A DNA stretch of 33,740 nucleotides, from contig JAILEI010000095.1 in NCBI GenBank assembly GCA_024688225.1, positions 1 through 33,740 of the forward strand. Direction: 5' to 3'. The notes under the pieces were generated by a model. The model made no database searches, had not been told where the DNA came from, and saw only the letters and a program-made list of their open reading frames with translations. Shown piece by piece: positions 1 to 10,872 of this stretch. Made by a program: the position numbers and the translations under genes. The stretch comes from Succinivibrionaceae bacterium. Lineage in GTDB: Bacteria > Pseudomonadota > Gammaproteobacteria > Enterobacterales > Succinivibrionaceae. Numbering within the stretch: the first letter of the stretch is position 1; every line of letters begins with the position of its first letter.

Positions 1-3000
1 GGGGCTGACACCCCGCAGCCCGCCGACCAGGAGCTCGAGCAGCGCCGGCAGGCGGCCATCGCGCAGGTGGAGCGCCTGGCTGCCCAGGAGCTCGAGCTCG
101 CGGACACCGTGGCGCGCGCCGATGAGCTGCGCGAGAGCTACCGGCAGGAACTGGGCGCCACCGAGTGGCAGTCCACCGCCTACCAGGCGGCGGAGATCAA
201 GGAGATGGACGCCAAGGCCATCGCCGCCGCGATCAAGGATCTCGAGAAGCGCCTCCACGACGAGCAGGAGCGCCTCAACGCCGCCAACCAGGCGCTCTCC
301 GACCTGCAGACCCTGCCCAGCCGCACCCAGAACACCATCACCAAGAACACCGAGCGCGGCAACGCCCTCGCCGCCCGCCTCAAGGAGCTGGGCGACCGCA
401 CCCTGCCCGAGGCGCAGGTGATCACCCTGGAGATCCAGGCCCTCGAGGCCGAGCGCGACTACCTCGAGCACAGCCTCGCCGAGCAGAGCACCCTGCAGGA
501 CCTCAGCGACTACCGGCAGCGCATCGCCGCCAGCAAGGTCAAGGCGCTCAGCGAGCTGCTGCGCGAGGCCCAGGCCCGCCAGCGCGAGCTGTCCTTCGCC
601 GCCATGGAGAGCAGCAACGCGGACCGCCAGCGCGAGTATGAGTCGGTCCCCGAGCTCAAGCACGAGTACGAGACCAACCAGATGTTCATCCGCGAGCTTG
701 ACCTGTGCCTCAAGAAGGGGCACACCGTCGAGCAGCAGCTCAACGAGCTCAACCAGCTGCTGGCCACGCTGCGCCAGATCACCCAGGCCACCGAGGCCCA
801 GATGGAGGAGCTGAGCGGATCCCTGGTGCTCTCCAAGCTGCTCAACCGCCAGCTGGGGGCCCTGCCCTCCTTCACCCTCAAGGAGGATCCCGACGACCTG
901 ATCCCCAACATCAGCCTCGGGATGTACGACCTGCAGACCTACCGGGAGAGCTTCTTCAACATCGACAGCTTCGTTGACGGGCTGGTGGCCCAGACCCCCA
1001 GCCTGGCCCTGTACCGCCAGCAGGTGCATGAGCTCATCTCCAACCGCAAGGAGCTGATGGACCACCTCTACATCGAGGTGGGCAAGCTGCTGGGCAACGC
1101 CGCCAACCTCAAGGTCAAGCATGAGGAGTACCTGCGCCTGAGCGGCGACCTGAGGACCAAGATCAACGAGCGCCTGTTCTGGCTGGCGAGCAACCAGCCC
1201 CTGGGCCCGGAGATGCTCCGCACCCTGCCCTTCAGAATCGCCTTCCAGTTCCGCAACTTCGTCAAGGGGCTCAGCGCCGAGGGCATCATCACCACCTCCG
1301 TGCCCTCCATCGCGCTGCTGCTGGCCATGGCGGCCATCTCCATGCTCATCATCACCCGCCGCAAGGCGCTGCGGCGCCTTGACTGCCACCTCGCCATGCG
1401 CCTCGACAAGGACACGGACGGCCACCTGGTCACCCCCACGGCAATCGCGGTGTCGCTGCTCACCGCGGTGGGGCGGGCCCTGCCGCACGCCATCGCCGGC
1501 GCCCTGGTGGTGATCCTGCTCGGCGGCCAGGCCTCGGGGCAGCTGTCAGTGCTGCTGATGGTCATCCTGCACATCATCGCCTTCAAGTTCTTCCTGGAGA
1601 TCCTTTCCCCGAACGCGCTGGCGCAGCGCCACTTCGCGATCCCGCCCGGGCAGCTGCGGATGCAGGAGGCACTGCTGCGCAAGATTTACTGGACCCTCAT
1701 CCCCATCCTGGTGCTGGCCAACATCCGCGAGGCCAACGCCCTCTCCATCGACCAGGACTCCATCGGCTACCTGCTGATGCTCTGCTGCACCATCGCCATG
1801 CTGGTGATCATCGTGCGCACCTACGTGCAGGCGCTGCGCCACGGCGAGGCGCGATCCCTGGGGGCGACGCTGTTCTGGCTGCTGGCCATCGCCCTCTCGG
1901 CGGGGCTGCTGGTCACGCTGGCCCTGGGCTACTACCTGACCGCCATCAAGCTCATCAACCGCGTGGCCTTCACCCTCTACACCTGCATCGGCTGCGTGAT
2001 CCTCGGCGACCTCGCCCGCCGCGAGATTGCGGTGACCAGCGCGAGGATGCAGCGGCGGCTCATCGCCGACACCCTGGCCGAGGACCGGGAGTCCCTGCAC
2101 CGGCGCGGCCCCGCCCCCCAAAGGAGCAAGGCGCAGATCCTCTCCGAGATCGACCAGCGGGTGCGCGGGCAGGGGGCGCGGGTCAAGCGCCTCGCCTCGG
2201 CCACGCTCATCTCCCTGGGCGCCATCCTGGTCTACCAGCAGTGGAACGACCTGGCCGGGGTGCTCAACTACCTCGACACCCTGAACCTCTGGGAGAGCGT
2301 CAGCCTGCTCGACGGCAAGGAGATCATCTCCTCGCGCCTGAGCCTGCTCAACGTCTGCGAGGCCCTGCTGGCCATCGCGGTGATGGTGCTGCTCCACCGC
2401 AACGTGCCGCAGCTCCTGGAGCGCGCGGTGACCCTCAGGCGCGCCACCGGCGGGTGGAAGAGCGCCGGGTACACGGTGCGGATCATCGCCTCCTACATCA
2501 TCACCACCATCGGCCTGCTGGTGGCCGCGGGGTTCCTCGGCATCGGCTGGGACAACCTGCAGTGGCTGGTGGCGGCGCTGTCCGTCGGCCTGGGCTTTGG
2601 CCTGCAGGAAATCTTCGCCAACTTCGTGTCCGGCATCATCATCCTCTTCGAGCGCCAGATCCGGGTGGGCGACATCATCACCCTCGGCGACCTCTCGGGC
2701 ACGGTGCAGCGCATCAGGATCCGCTCCACCGCGGTCTTGTCCTTTGACAACAAGGAGGTGATGATCCCCAACCGGCAGTTCCTCACCTCGGCGCTGACCA
2801 ACTGGGCGCTGACCAGCACCACCACCCGGGTGGAGTTTGAGGTGGGGATTTCCTACGAGGCGGACGCCGCGGCCGCGAAGTCCATCCTGCGCGAGATCGT
2901 TTCCGAGTGCCGCTGGCTGGACACCACCAAGCAGAGCGCCATCTTCATCAATGGGCTCTCGGACAGCGCGGTGACCATCCTCTGCGAGGTGTTCGTCAAG

Positions 3001-3174
3001 GAGATTGGCAACCGCAAGGCCACCTTTGACTACCTGAGCTCAAGGACGCTGCAGCGCTTTGCCCAGGCGGGGATCGAGATCCCGTACAACCAGCTGGACG
3101 TGAAGATCAAGAACCTCGGGGAGCTGGCCGCCACGGGGCAGGAAGGGGAGGAGTCCGCCCGGCAGGGCGGCTAG
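1..3174 (+). CDS. mscK: Mechanosensitive channel MscK/KefA-like protein (MscS family), 5' end outside window
   Basis: Frame open from base 1 (ORF track starts at an internal GTG at 67). Long coiled-coil N-terminal region, many TM segments, and MscS pore/beta-domain motif GLGFGLQEIFANFVSGIIILFERQIRVGDIITLGDLSGTVQRIRIRSTAVLSFDNKEVMIPN near the C-terminus. Confidence 0.85.
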   Translation, partial: GADTPQPADQELEQRRQAAIAQVERLAAQELELADTVARADELRESYRQELGATEWQSTAYQAAEIKEMDAKAIAAAIKDLEKRLHDEQERLNAANQALSDLQTLPSRTQNTITKNTERGNALAARLKELGDRTLPEAQVITLEIQALEAERDYLEHSLAEQSTLQDLSDYRQRIAASKVKALSELLREAQARQRELSFAAMESSNADRQREYESVPELKHEYETNQMFIRELDLCLKKGHTVEQQLNELNQLLATLRQITQATEAQMEELSGSLVLSKLLNRQLGALPSFTLKEDPDDLIPNISLGMYDLQTYRESFFNIDSFVDGLVAQTPSLALYRQQVHELISNRKELMDHLYIEVGKLLGNAANLKVKHEEYLRLSGDLRTKINERLFWLASNQPLGPEMLRTLPFRIAFQFRNFVKGLSAEGIITTSVPSIALLLAMAAISMLIITRRKALRRLDCHLAMRLDKDTDGHLVTPTAIAVSLLTAVGRALPHAIAGALVVILLGGQASGQLSVLLMVILHIIAFKFFLEILSPNALAQRHFAIPPGQLRMQEALLRKIYWTLIPILVLANIREANALSIDQDSIGYLLMLCCTIAMLVIIVRTYVQALRHGEARSLGATLFWLLAIALSAGLLVTLALGYYLTAIKLINRVAFTLYTCIGCVILGDLARREIAVTSARMQRRLIADTLAEDRESLHRRGPAPQRSKAQILSEIDQRVRGQGARVKRLASATLISLGAILVYQQWNDLAGVLNYLDTLNLWESVSLLDGKEIISSRLSLLNVCEALLAIAVMVLLHRNVPQLLERAVTLRRATGGWKSAGYTVRIIASYIITTIGLLVAAGFLGIGWDNLQWLVAALSVGLGFGLQEIFANFVSGIIILFERQIRVGDIITLGDLSGTVQRIRIRSTAVLSFDNKEVMIPNRQFLTSALTNWALTSTTTRVEFEVGISYEADAAAAKSILREIVSECRWLDTTKQSAIFINGLSDSAVTILCEVFVKEIGNRKATFDYLSSRTLQRFAQAGIEIPYNQLDVKIKNLGELAATGQEGEESARQGG

Positions 3175-3362
3175 ACGGTGCGCGAGGGGATCTCGCGCTC
3201 CTCGATGGCGCCGAACTCGCAGACGTCCATGCAGGCCCCGCACTCTGCGCAGAGATCCGGGACCACCTCGCAGCAGCCGTCGCGCTCCTCGATGGCCTCG
3301 CAGGGGCAGACGTCGCGGCACTCGCCGCAGTCAGTGCACTTCTCCCGATCGATGACAAACAT
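3171..3362 (-). CDS. 2[4Fe-4S] ferredoxin-like protein, 63 aa
   Basis: Two CxxCxxCxxxC motifs: CTDCGECRDVC and CAECGACMDVC. Confidence 0.85.
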   Translation of the reverse strand: MFVIDREKCTDCGECRDVCPCEAIEERDGCCEVVPDLCAECGACMDVCEFGAIEEREIPSRTV

Positions 3363-3430
3363 AGGGCATTACCATCCATTGAAGTCTATAATTGGCGAGC
3401 GCCCATTATCCCCCAAAAGCCCTGGCAATA

Positions 3431-4132
3431 ATGATTAGTGAAAATATCTCTCAGCTCCGCGCCCGCATCGCTGGCTGCTGCCGCGCCTGCGGCCGCGACC
3501 CGGCCGGGGTGACCCTCCTGTGCGTGAGCAAGACCAAGCCCTGCGAGATGATCCTCGAGGCCTACGCGGCCGCCGAGCGCCACTTCGGGGAGTCCTACGC
3601 CAAGGAGGCCGCGCTCAAGATTGACACCCTGCGCGCGCAGGGCCTGGGCGCGGGCATCACCTGGCACTTCATCGGCCCGCTGCAGGCCAACAAGACCCGC
3701 CCGGTCGCCGAGCGCTTTGACCTGGTGGAGAGCGTGGACCGCCTCCGCGTGGCGCAGCGCCTGAGCGACCAGCGCCCTGAGGGCATGGCGCCCCTGGGGG
3801 TGCTCATTGAGGTCAACATCGGCGGCGAGGCGCAGAAGTCGGGCTGCCCGGCAGGGGAGGCGCAGGGGCTTGCCGACGCGGTGGCCGCGCTGCCGCGCCT
3901 TGAGCTGCGCGGCTTCATGGGCATTGCCCGCGACACCCCCGACCAGGAGGAGATCCGCCGGGAGTTCATGCTGCTGCGCGGGATCTACGAGGCGGCGCGC
4001 GAGCGCCACCCGGGGGTTTCCTGCCTCTCGATGGGCATGACCCACGACCTGGAGATTGCCATTGCCTGCGGCGCCACCGAGGTGCGGGTGGGCACCGCCA
4101 TCTTTGGGGCGCGCGGCAAGCCCCTGGCCTAA
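3431..4132 (+). CDS. yggS: YggS/PLPBP family pyridoxal-phosphate homeostasis protein
   Basis: TLLCVSKTKP, HFGESYAKEA, WHFIGPLQANKTRPV, LSMGMTHDLEIAIACGATEVRVGTAIFG. ATG at 3431 (MISENISQLRARI) preferred over the ORF-track start. Confidence 0.92.
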   Translation: MISENISQLRARIAGCCRACGRDPAGVTLLCVSKTKPCEMILEAYAAAERHFGESYAKEAALKIDTLRAQGLGAGITWHFIGPLQANKTRPVAERFDLVESVDRLRVAQRLSDQRPEGMAPLGVLIEVNIGGEAQKSGCPAGEAQGLADAVAALPRLELRGFMGIARDTPDQEEIRREFMLLRGIYEAARERHPGVSCLSMGMTHDLEIAIACGATEVRVGTAIFGARGKPLA

Positions 4133-4148
4133 ACCTGAGGACCTGAGC

Positions 4149-4967
4149 ATGGCATCGATTGCCTTCATTGGCGGCGGCAACATGGCCCGCTGCATCTTCG
4201 ACGGGCTGCCCGCGGGCAGCGCCGGCCCCATCACCGTCTCCGGCCCGCACCCGGGCAAGCTGGGCCACTTTGCCGAGCGCGGGGCCCGGGTGACGGCCTC
4301 CAACCTTGAGGCCGCCCAGGGCGCGGACCTGGTCTTCCTCGCGGTCAAGCCGCAGATCCTCCCCTCCGTGCTCGGGGAGCTCGCGGCGGGCATTGGCAAC
4401 TGGACGGGCAAGCTGGTGGTGAGCATGGCGGCGGGCTTTCCCCTCGCGCGCGTGGCAGGGGCACTGCACAGCGAGCGGGTGGTGAGGATCATGCCCAACA
4501 CCCCGGCCCGGATTGGCCTTGGGGTCATCGGCACCTGCGCCCTGGGCGGGGCCAGCGCGGCGGACCTTTCGCTGGTGCGCACCCTGCTCTCCCCCCTGGG
4601 CACCCTCATCGCCACCGATGAGGCCGGCATTGACGTGATTGGGGTGGCAGGCGGCTGCGGCCCGGCCTTCGTCTACCGCTTCCTCGAGGCGCTCACCCGC
4701 GAGACCGCGGCGCGCGGCTTTGCCCCGGAGGAGGCCCGCGCCATCGCCGAGGCCACCGCCATCGGGGCCGCCACCCTCGCCGCCCGCAGCCATGGGGAGA
4801 GCCTTGAGGCGCTGCGCGAGGCGGTGACCTCCAAGGGCGGCACCACCTATGCCGGGCTGTGCGCGCTCAGCGCCGCGGGCTTTGACGAGTCCATCGCCCG
4901 GGCCTTCGCCGCCTCGATGGAGCGCACCCGCGAGCTCTCAGGCGCCACCAACCCAAGCAAGGAGTGA
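4149..4967 (+). CDS. proC: Pyrroline-5-carboxylate reductase
   Basis: N-terminal IAFIGGGNMARCIFDGL, FLAVKPQ, MPNTPA, and C-terminal VTSKGGTTYAGL typical of ProC; ATG at 4149. Confidence 0.93.
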   Translation: MASIAFIGGGNMARCIFDGLPAGSAGPITVSGPHPGKLGHFAERGARVTASNLEAAQGADLVFLAVKPQILPSVLGELAAGIGNWTGKLVVSMAAGFPLARVAGALHSERVVRIMPNTPARIGLGVIGTCALGGASAADLSLVRTLLSPLGTLIATDEAGIDVIGVAGGCGPAFVYRFLEALTRETAARGFAPEEARAIAEATAIGAATLAARSHGESLEALREAVTSKGGTTYAGLCALSAAGFDESIARAFAASMERTRELSGATNPSKE

Positions 4968-4969
4968 AC

Positions 4970-5530
4970 ATGCAACCCAACCCTGGCACCTTCCACCTGC
5001 TGATCCTGCTGTCCATGGCCGTGGTGATGCTCTTTGAGCTCCGCACCCTGCTGCAAAGCTCGGGGGCGGACTACTACCACCGCGTCTCGCAGGCGGTGGT
5101 GCGCCTCACCAACCCGCTGGTCAGCCTGCCCTTCCTCAGGCAGCTGCGCTGGGGCCCCATCGCCCCGGCGGGCCTCATCGTGGCCTTTGCCATCGCCCTC
5201 GTGGCCTGCGCGCTGATCTTCTGCGCCTGGCTGGGGATCCCCCTGCCCTACGCCCCCCTCCTGGCCCTGGTCATGACCCTCAAGTGCCTGGGCTACCTCA
5301 TCGTGGGGCTGCTCCTCGTGCAGGCCCTGGCCTCCTGGCTGCCCGCGACGCAGCCGCTGAGCGCCTTCATCGGGCAGGTTACCCACCCGCTGGTGGCGCC
5401 CATCCAGCGGATCATCCCGCCGATTGGCATGATTGACCTCTCGCTGATGGTGCTGCTGCTGTTGCTCTTCATCGCCAACCGCGTCTGCTACGCCATCCCC
5501 TACCTCGGGTCGTTCTGGGCGATCTTCTAG
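4970..5530 (+). CDS. yggT: YggT family integral membrane protein
   Basis: Hydrophobic, two YggT-like repeats (LVSLPFLRQLRW..., THPLVAPIQRIIPPIGMIDLSLMVLLLLL); proC-yggT neighbourhood. Alternative GTG start at 4964 overlaps the proC stop. Confidence 0.85.
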   Translation: MQPNPGTFHLLILLSMAVVMLFELRTLLQSSGADYYHRVSQAVVRLTNPLVSLPFLRQLRWGPIAPAGLIVAFAIALVACALIFCAWLGIPLPYAPLLALVMTLKCLGYLIVGLLLVQALASWLPATQPLSAFIGQVTHPLVAPIQRIIPPIGMIDLSLMVLLLLLFIANRVCYAIPYLGSFWAIF

Positions 5531-6291
5531 CCAGCGTCCCGCCCCGGGGGCAGCTCATAGCCCGCGGGGCGGCGCGCCCGCCGGTCCAGCTCATGCATCC
5601 TGGCAACCATGTCCGCGCGCAGCCGCTGCGTGGCGGCGGACAGTTCCTGCCGCCCCAGCGCCGCCCCGTCCACGGTGGGCAGGATCGAGATGTGGATCTC
5701 CCCGTTGTCCCAGCGGCCGAGGTCAATCTGGCCGGAGTAGGTGGAGGTCACGAAGGGCACCACCCGGGCCTTGGCGAGCATCGCGGTGTGCATGGCGCCG
5801 CTGCGGAACTTGCCCACCGGGCCCCGCCCGGAGCGGGTGCCCTCGGGGAACATCCACACCGAGCCCCCGGAGTTGAGGCGCTGCACAATGCGCAGCAGCG
5901 CCTCCCCGGAGCGCGAGCGGCTCTCGCGGTCGAGGAGCACGTTGCCTGACAGCCAGAACAGGATCCCGAAAATCGGGGCGTAGATGAGGCTCTTCTTGCC
6001 CACGCACACCAGCCCCGGCTGGGGCAGGTCGGCCATGGTGATGATGTCCCAGTTGCTCTGGTGCAGGCCCACAAAGATGGCGGGCATGCGCGCGCGCAGG
6101 TCCGCGTAGGTGAAGTCCATCACCACCCTGACGCCCAGCACCGGCTGCGCGAGGCGCAGCATCTGGGTGAGCGCGTAGACATTGCCGCGGTGCATGGGCC
6201 GCAGCAGGCACACCAAAAGGCCTGCCACCAGCCAGCACAGCGCCATCAGCGCCAGTGCCACAACCCGCAGTGAAAAAATGATGGGGCGCAT
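5527..6291 (-). CDS. plsC: 1-acyl-sn-glycerol-3-phosphate acyltransferase (PlsC family)
   Basis: HQSNWDIIT (HX4D box), FPEGTRSGRG; adjacent to parC. Confidence 0.9.
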   Translation of the reverse strand: MRPIIFSLRVVALALMALCWLVAGLLVCLLRPMHRGNVYALTQMLRLAQPVLGVRVVMDFTYADLRARMPAIFVGLHQSNWDIITMADLPQPGLVCVGKKSLIYAPIFGILFWLSGNVLLDRESRSRSGEALLRIVQRLNSGGSVWMFPEGTRSGRGPVGKFRSGAMHTAMLAKARVVPFVTSTYSGQIDLGRWDNGEIHISILPTVDGAALGRQELSAATQRLRADMVARMHELDRRARRPAGYELPPGRDAG

Positions 6292-6312
6292 GCTTGTTGT
6301 CCCTTCCCTGTA

Positions 6313-8589
6313 TCAGTCCCCCGCTGGGGGCACCACCTCAACCCATTCCACCTTCTGCAGCCCCCGGGGCAGGGTCTCGCCCGCCTGGGCGCGATGGCCC
6401 GCGTGCGCGATGAGATCCCGCCAGGCAAGGCGCAGGAAGCGCTTGGCGCAGTGGATGACCACCGTGCCGCCCGGCGGCACCACCACCGCCGCGGCAATGC
6501 CGTCGGCCCCGACCTGCAGGCGCTGGGGGGTGATGCCCATGAGGCGCACGCCCTTGCCATGGGCCATGACCGGCAGCTCCGAGCAGGGGAAGGTGAGCAT
6601 CCTGCCCTGGCGGCTCACTGCCACCAGCAGGTCCTGGGAGGGATCGGCGCTCACGCAGGGCTCGAGGAGCGCCTCGCCCTCCTGGAGGTTGATCGCCGCG
6701 TGCCCGTTCCTCAGGCGCGAGGGCAGGTCCGAGCCCAGGCAGAGGAAACCATAGCCGTGATCCTGCGCGAGCAGCACATGGCAGCCCGGCGGGGGGCAGA
6801 TGATGCGCTCGACCATCTCCCCGGGCTGGAAGTTGAACAGCGAGGAGAGGGGGTTGCCCTGGCTGCGCGCCGAGGGCAGGTCGCGGATCACCGTGGAGTA
6901 GGCGCGCCCGCGGGAGGTGAGGATCACCACCTGCTCGTTGGCGTGCCCCGGGGTCTTGGCGAGGAATTCGTCGCCGTCGCGGAAGGACAGCGAGGAGTGG
7001 TCAAAGTCCGCGCTCGCCGCGGCGCGGATCCAGCCCATCCTCGAGACGATGACCGTGGCCGGGGCCCCGGGGCCGGTCTCCTCGGGGGAGACGGCCACGG
7101 CGGCCGCACGGGGCACGATCGCGCACTTGCGCTCATCCCCATAGAGCTTGGCGTCGGCATTGATCTCGCGCTTGATGAAGGCGCGCAGCCGTGACTCGCT
7201 GCCCAGCAGCTCCTCTAGGCCGCCCTGCTCCCGGAGCAGTTTCTGGCGCTCCTTCTCGAGCTCCATCTCCTCAAGGCGGGCCAGGGAGCGCAACTTGGTG
7301 TCGAGGATGTAGTCCGCCTGCTCATCGGTCAGCGAGAAGCGCGCGATGAGCTCGGGCTTGGGCTTGTCCGACTCGCGGATGATGCGGATCACCTCGTCGA
7401 GGTTCAGGAAGACGGTGCGCAGCGCCTCGAGCATCAGCAGCCGCTGGCGCACCTGCCCGAGGCGGTGCTCGAGGCGGCGGCGCACCGTGGCGGTGCGGAA
7501 CTGCAGCCACTCGCTGAGGATGGTCCTAAGATCCTTGACCTGGGGGTTGCCGTCGAGGCCGAGGATGTTGAGGTTGACCTGGTAGCGGTTCTCGGCCCTT
7601 GTGGAGGCGAAGATGGTGTTCATCACCTCCTCGGGATCCACCCGCCCCGAGCGCAGGGTGAGCACGATGCGGCAGGGGTTGTTGCGGTCGGAGGAGTTGA
7701 TGATGTCCTGGACCTGGGGCAGCTCGCGCCTTGACATGAGCTCGGCGATCTCGCGCACCACGTCCCCGCCCGAGACCTGGTAGGGCAGGGCGGTAATCAC
7801 GATCTCGCCCTTGCCGGCCTGCCACACCGCGCGCTGGCGCACTGAGCCCTGGCCAGTGCTGTAGATGGACAGCAGCTCCTCAGGGGAGGAGGTGATCTCC
7901 GCCCCGCTGGGGTAGTCCGGGCCCTTCACGAAGGCCATCAGGTCCGCGACCGTGGCCTCGGGGTGCTCAAGCAGGTGCACCGCGGCGGCGCAAAGCTCCC
8001 GGAGGTTGTGGGGCGGGATGCTGGTGGCCATGCCCACCGCGATGCCCATGGTGCCGTTGAGCAGGATGTTGGGCAGCCGCGCGGGCAGCGCCCGGGGCTC
8101 CTCGGTGGTGCCGTCGAAGTTGGGGATGAAGTCCACGCAGCCCTGCTTGAGGTCCTGCAGCAGCGCCATCGCGTAGGGGGCGAGCCGCGACTCGGTGTAG
8201 CGCATGGCGGCAAAGGACTTGGGATCCTCGATGTCGCCCCAGTTGCCCTGCCCGTCGATGAGCGGGTAGCGGTAGGAGAAGGGCTGGGCCATCAGCACCA
8301 TCGCCTCATAGCAGGCGCTGTCGCCATGGGGGTGGTACTTGCCCAGCACCTCGCCCACGGTGCGGGCCGACTTGACGTGCTTCTCCCCGGGCATGATCCC
8401 GAGGCGCGCCATCGCGTAGATGATGCGCCGCTGCACCGGCTTGAGCCCATCGGTGACCGAGGGCAGGGCGCGATCGCGGATCACGTTCATCGAGTAGTTG
8501 AGGTACGCGCCCTCGGCGAAGGTGGCGAGCGGCATGCGCTCGATCCCCTCAAGGCTCAGCCTCGGCGCGTCATTTTCTTCTTCTGCCAT
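6313..8589 (-). CDS. parC: DNA topoisomerase IV subunit A
   Basis: [65 protein letters not shown] (catalytic Tyr). At 758 aa the length fits ParC. Confidence 0.95.
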   Translation of the reverse strand: MAEEENDAPRLSLEGIERMPLATFAEGAYLNYSMNVIRDRALPSVTDGLKPVQRRIIYAMARLGIMPGEKHVKSARTVGEVLGKYHPHGDSACYEAMVLMAQPFSYRYPLIDGQGNWGDIEDPKSFAAMRYTESRLAPYAMALLQDLKQGCVDFIPNFDGTTEEPRALPARLPNILLNGTMGIAVGMATSIPPHNLRELCAAAVHLLEHPEATVADLMAFVKGPDYPSGAEITSSPEELLSIYSTGQGSVRQRAVWQAGKGEIVITALPYQVSGGDVVREIAELMSRRELPQVQDIINSSDRNNPCRIVLTLRSGRVDPEEVMNTIFASTRAENRYQVNLNILGLDGNPQVKDLRTILSEWLQFRTATVRRRLEHRLGQVRQRLLMLEALRTVFLNLDEVIRIIRESDKPKPELIARFSLTDEQADYILDTKLRSLARLEEMELEKERQKLLREQGGLEELLGSESRLRAFIKREINADAKLYGDERKCAIVPRAAAVAVSPEETGPGAPATVIVSRMGWIRAAASADFDHSSLSFRDGDEFLAKTPGHANEQVVILTSRGRAYSTVIRDLPSARSQGNPLSSLFNFQPGEMVERIICPPPGCHVLLAQDHGYGFLCLGSDLPSRLRNGHAAINLQEGEALLEPCVSADPSQDLLVAVSRQGRMLTFPCSELPVMAHGKGVRLMGITPQRLQVGADGIAAAVVVPPGGTVVIHCAKRFLRLAWRDLIAHAGHRAQAGETLPRGLQKVEWVEVVPPAGD

Positions 8590-8685
8590 GCGTGCTTATT
8601 CAGGAAACCAAAAAATACCTTACAATGTCCACCCACGGAAGTTTATTTTGCAACCCCTTGCTTGGCAAGGGATTAGGAAGGCAAA

Positions 8686-9309
8686 TTGAAAGTGACCAAG
8701 GCCATCATCATGCTGGCGGCCCTCTTGTGGATGCTGCCGGCCCAAGCCCTCACCACCGCCCAGGAATTCCTGTTCTCGCGGGCGGTCTCCTCCGCGGTCG
8801 AGTATGACCGCGAGTTTGACTACCAGCGCCTCGGCAAGGTCGACGGGCTGCGGATTTTCCCCGAGGGCTACCGCCCCCGCAAGAACCTGGTCGACGAGGT
8901 GGTGGTCAACAAGGCGCACCACCAAATGTTCCTGATGAAAAAGGGCAAGGTGGTCAAGTCCTACTGGATCGCCCTCTCCAACCGCCCGGTGGGCAAGAAG
9001 CAGTTCCAGGGCGACCGCCGCACCCCCGAGGGGCGCTATACCCTGGACTACATCAAGGAGCACTCCTCCTTCTACAAGGCCTTCCACATCTCCTACCCCA
9101 ACCGCGCGGACATCGCCTTTGCGCGCAGCCAGGGTCGCCAGCCCGGGGGGCTCATCATGGTCCACGGGCAGCCGCCCTCGAAGTCCGGCTACCACGACAG
9201 CGTGCAGCGCTCGGACTGGACCAACGGCTGCATCGCCATCCTCAACCCGGAGATGGATGAGTTCCTGAGCCTCGTGGATCCGGGCACCCCGATCACCATC
9301 AACCCCTAG
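8686..9309 (+). CDS. L,D-transpeptidase (YkuD-domain, YafK-like) with signal peptide
   Basis: Signal-like MKVTKAIIMLAALLWMLPAQA; MVHGQPPS...DWTNGCIAI catalytic His/Cys motif. Probable TTG start at 8686 with AGGAAG upstream. Confidence 0.85.
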   Translation: MKVTKAIIMLAALLWMLPAQALTTAQEFLFSRAVSSAVEYDREFDYQRLGKVDGLRIFPEGYRPRKNLVDEVVVNKAHHQMFLMKKGKVVKSYWIALSNRPVGKKQFQGDRRTPEGRYTLDYIKEHSSFYKAFHISYPNRADIAFARSQGRQPGGLIMVHGQPPSKSGYHDSVQRSDWTNGCIAILNPEMDEFLSLVDPGTPITINP

Positions 9310-9323
9310 CCCCCACCAAACAG

Positions 9324-9348
9324 TGCGGCCGGCATAAAGCCGGCCGCA
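9324..9348. terminator. Strong hairpin between convergent ldt and rpoA genes (possible bidirectional terminator)
   Basis: TGCGGCCGGC-ATAAA-GCCGGCCGCA, 10-bp perfect stem; no long U-tract on either side. Confidence 0.5.
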
Positions 9349-9355
9349 ATCCATC

Positions 9356-10351
9356 CTAGAGGGACATGTCGAGATCTGGCGGCGGCCAGTTCTCGAGGCG
9401 CATGCCCAGGGACAGCCCGCGCTCGGCAAGCACGTCCTTGATCTCGGTCAGGGACTTCTTGCCAAGGTTCGGGGTCTTGAGCAACTCGACCTCGGTGCGC
9501 TGCACCAGGTCGCCGATGTACTTGATCCCCTCGGCCTTGAGGCAGTTCGCCGAGCGCACGGTCAGCTCCAGATCCTCGACCGGGCACACCAGCTTGGGAT
9601 CGATGAGCGGGCGGAAGCTCGAGCTCTCAGTGCTCGGCACGCTGTTGCGGATGTCCACGAAGCAGTTGAGCTGGTCGGCCAGGATGGTCGCAGCAGCGCT
9701 GATCGCGGTATCCGGGGCAATGGTGCCGTTGGTCTCAAGGTCGAGCAGCAGCCGCTCGGTCCCGTTGTCGAGGGACTCGACATGGACCGCCACGTTCTGC
9801 ACCGGGCAGTAGTAGGCGTCCATCATCAGGCGGCCGATCATGCGGTTCTCGGTGCCCTCGATGTGGGGGCGCGCCACTGCCTGCACATAGCCGCGTCCGC
9901 GGCTGACATGCAGGGTCATGTGCAGCTTCACCTCAGGATCGGTGATGTGGCACAGCTCAAGCTCGGGGTTCTTGATCTCGATGCCGGCCGGGCACTGGAT
10001 GTCGCCCGCGGTAACGGTCCCCACCCCCTGCTTGGACAGTTCGAGGATCTGGTCCTGCTGCTGGGTGTCGGTGCACTGCACCGCCACGTCCTTGAGGTTG
10101 AGCAGGATGATGAGGATGTCCTCCTTGACCCCCTCGAGCGCGCTGTACTCATGCACCACCCCGTCGATCTCGGCCTCGGTGATGGCGTTGCCCGGGATCG
10201 AGGAGAGCATGATGCGGCGAAGCGAGGTGCCCATCAGCTGCGCGCAGTCACGCGCAAAGGGCTCAAGCACCACCCGGAAGTGGTTGTGCTCCACTTCCTT
10301 GACCTCGGTGATGCCCGGCTTCAAAGTTTCTAGGATTTGATCCACTCTCAC
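9356..10351 (-). CDS. rpoA: RNA polymerase alpha subunit, second copy (beta-contact type), downstream of rplQ
   Basis: N-terminal [59 protein letters not shown] and full alpha-CTD. GTG at 10345 may be the true start (better SD spacing). Confidence 0.96.
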   Translation of the reverse strand: MRVDQILETLKPGITEVKEVEHNHFRVVLEPFARDCAQLMGTSLRRIMLSSIPGNAITEAEIDGVVHEYSALEGVKEDILIILLNLKDVAVQCTDTQQQDQILELSKQGVGTVTAGDIQCPAGIEIKNPELELCHITDPEVKLHMTLHVSRGRGYVQAVARPHIEGTENRMIGRLMMDAYYCPVQNVAVHVESLDNGTERLLLDLETNGTIAPDTAISAAATILADQLNCFVDIRNSVPSTESSSFRPLIDPKLVCPVEDLELTVRSANCLKAEGIKYIGDLVQRTEVELLKTPNLGKKSLTEIKDVLAERGLSLGMRLENWPPPDLDMSL

Positions 10352-10367
10352 ACCTTACAAGTCTGAA

Positions 10368-10415
10368 ACGAAATTTGCCCTAAGGCGGGTTTCGTGGGGG
10401 CGCTCTCGCGCCCCC
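10368..10415 (-). promoter_or_regulatory. Two adjacent hairpins between rplQ and the second rpoA
   Basis: GGGGGCGC-GAGA-GCGCCCCC (10396-10415, 8-bp stem, GNRA-type loop) directly followed by ACGAAA...TTTCGT (10368-10395). Confidence 0.55.
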
Positions 10416-10421
10416 TGCGGC

Positions 10422-10841
10422 TTACTCGGCTGCGGGAGCGCTCTCCTGCGCGGCGGGCGCGGGGGCGGCCTCCTCGGCCACGTCCTCGCGGTCGACCAGC
10501 ATGATGTAGGCCATCATGGCCTGGTCACCGGGGCGGAAGCCGCACTTGAGGATGCGGGTGTAGCCACCGGGGCGGTTCGCGGAGCGCTTGCCCACCTTGT
10601 TGAACAGCTTGGCGACCACGCCGTTGTCGCGCAGCCGGGCAAAGACCAGGCGGCGGTGGGCGACGGAGTCCTCCTTGGCGATGGTGATGAGCGGCTCGAC
10701 AAAGCGGCGCAGCTCCTTGGCCTTGGGGACGGTGGTCTTGATGCACTCGCGAATGATCAGGGCGTTGGCGAGATTGCGGTACAAAGCCGCGCGGTGCGCG
10801 GCGGTGCGGCCGAGGTGGCGGCCAGCATGACGATGACGCAT
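10422..10841 (-). CDS. rplQ: 50S ribosomal protein L17
   Basis: [30 protein letters not shown]-terminal Ala/Pro/Glu-rich tail [17 protein letters not shown]. Confidence 0.96.
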   Translation of the reverse strand: MRHRHAGRHLGRTAAHRAALYRNLANALIIRECIKTTVPKAKELRRFVEPLITIAKEDSVAHRRLVFARLRDNGVVAKLFNKVGKRSANRPGGYTRILKCGFRPGDQAMMAYIMLVDREDVAEEAAPAPAAQESAPAAE

Positions 10842-10872
10842 TTCTAGTTCCTTCTCAAAACGTTATCTATGG

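Noticed and set aside
3040-3379. Alternative minus-strand ORFs (93 and 90 aa) over the ferredoxin
   Set aside because: Only the 63-aa frame carries the two CxxCxxCxxxC motifs.
3387-3392. TATAAT upstream of yggS
   Set aside because: Good -10 but no convincing -35 at 16-18 nt; not listed as a promoter.
8655-8671. Hairpin CCCTTGC-TTG-GCAAGGG in the parC/ldt divergent region
   Set aside because: Short 7-bp stem with no convincing promoter or regulatory context; could be chance.
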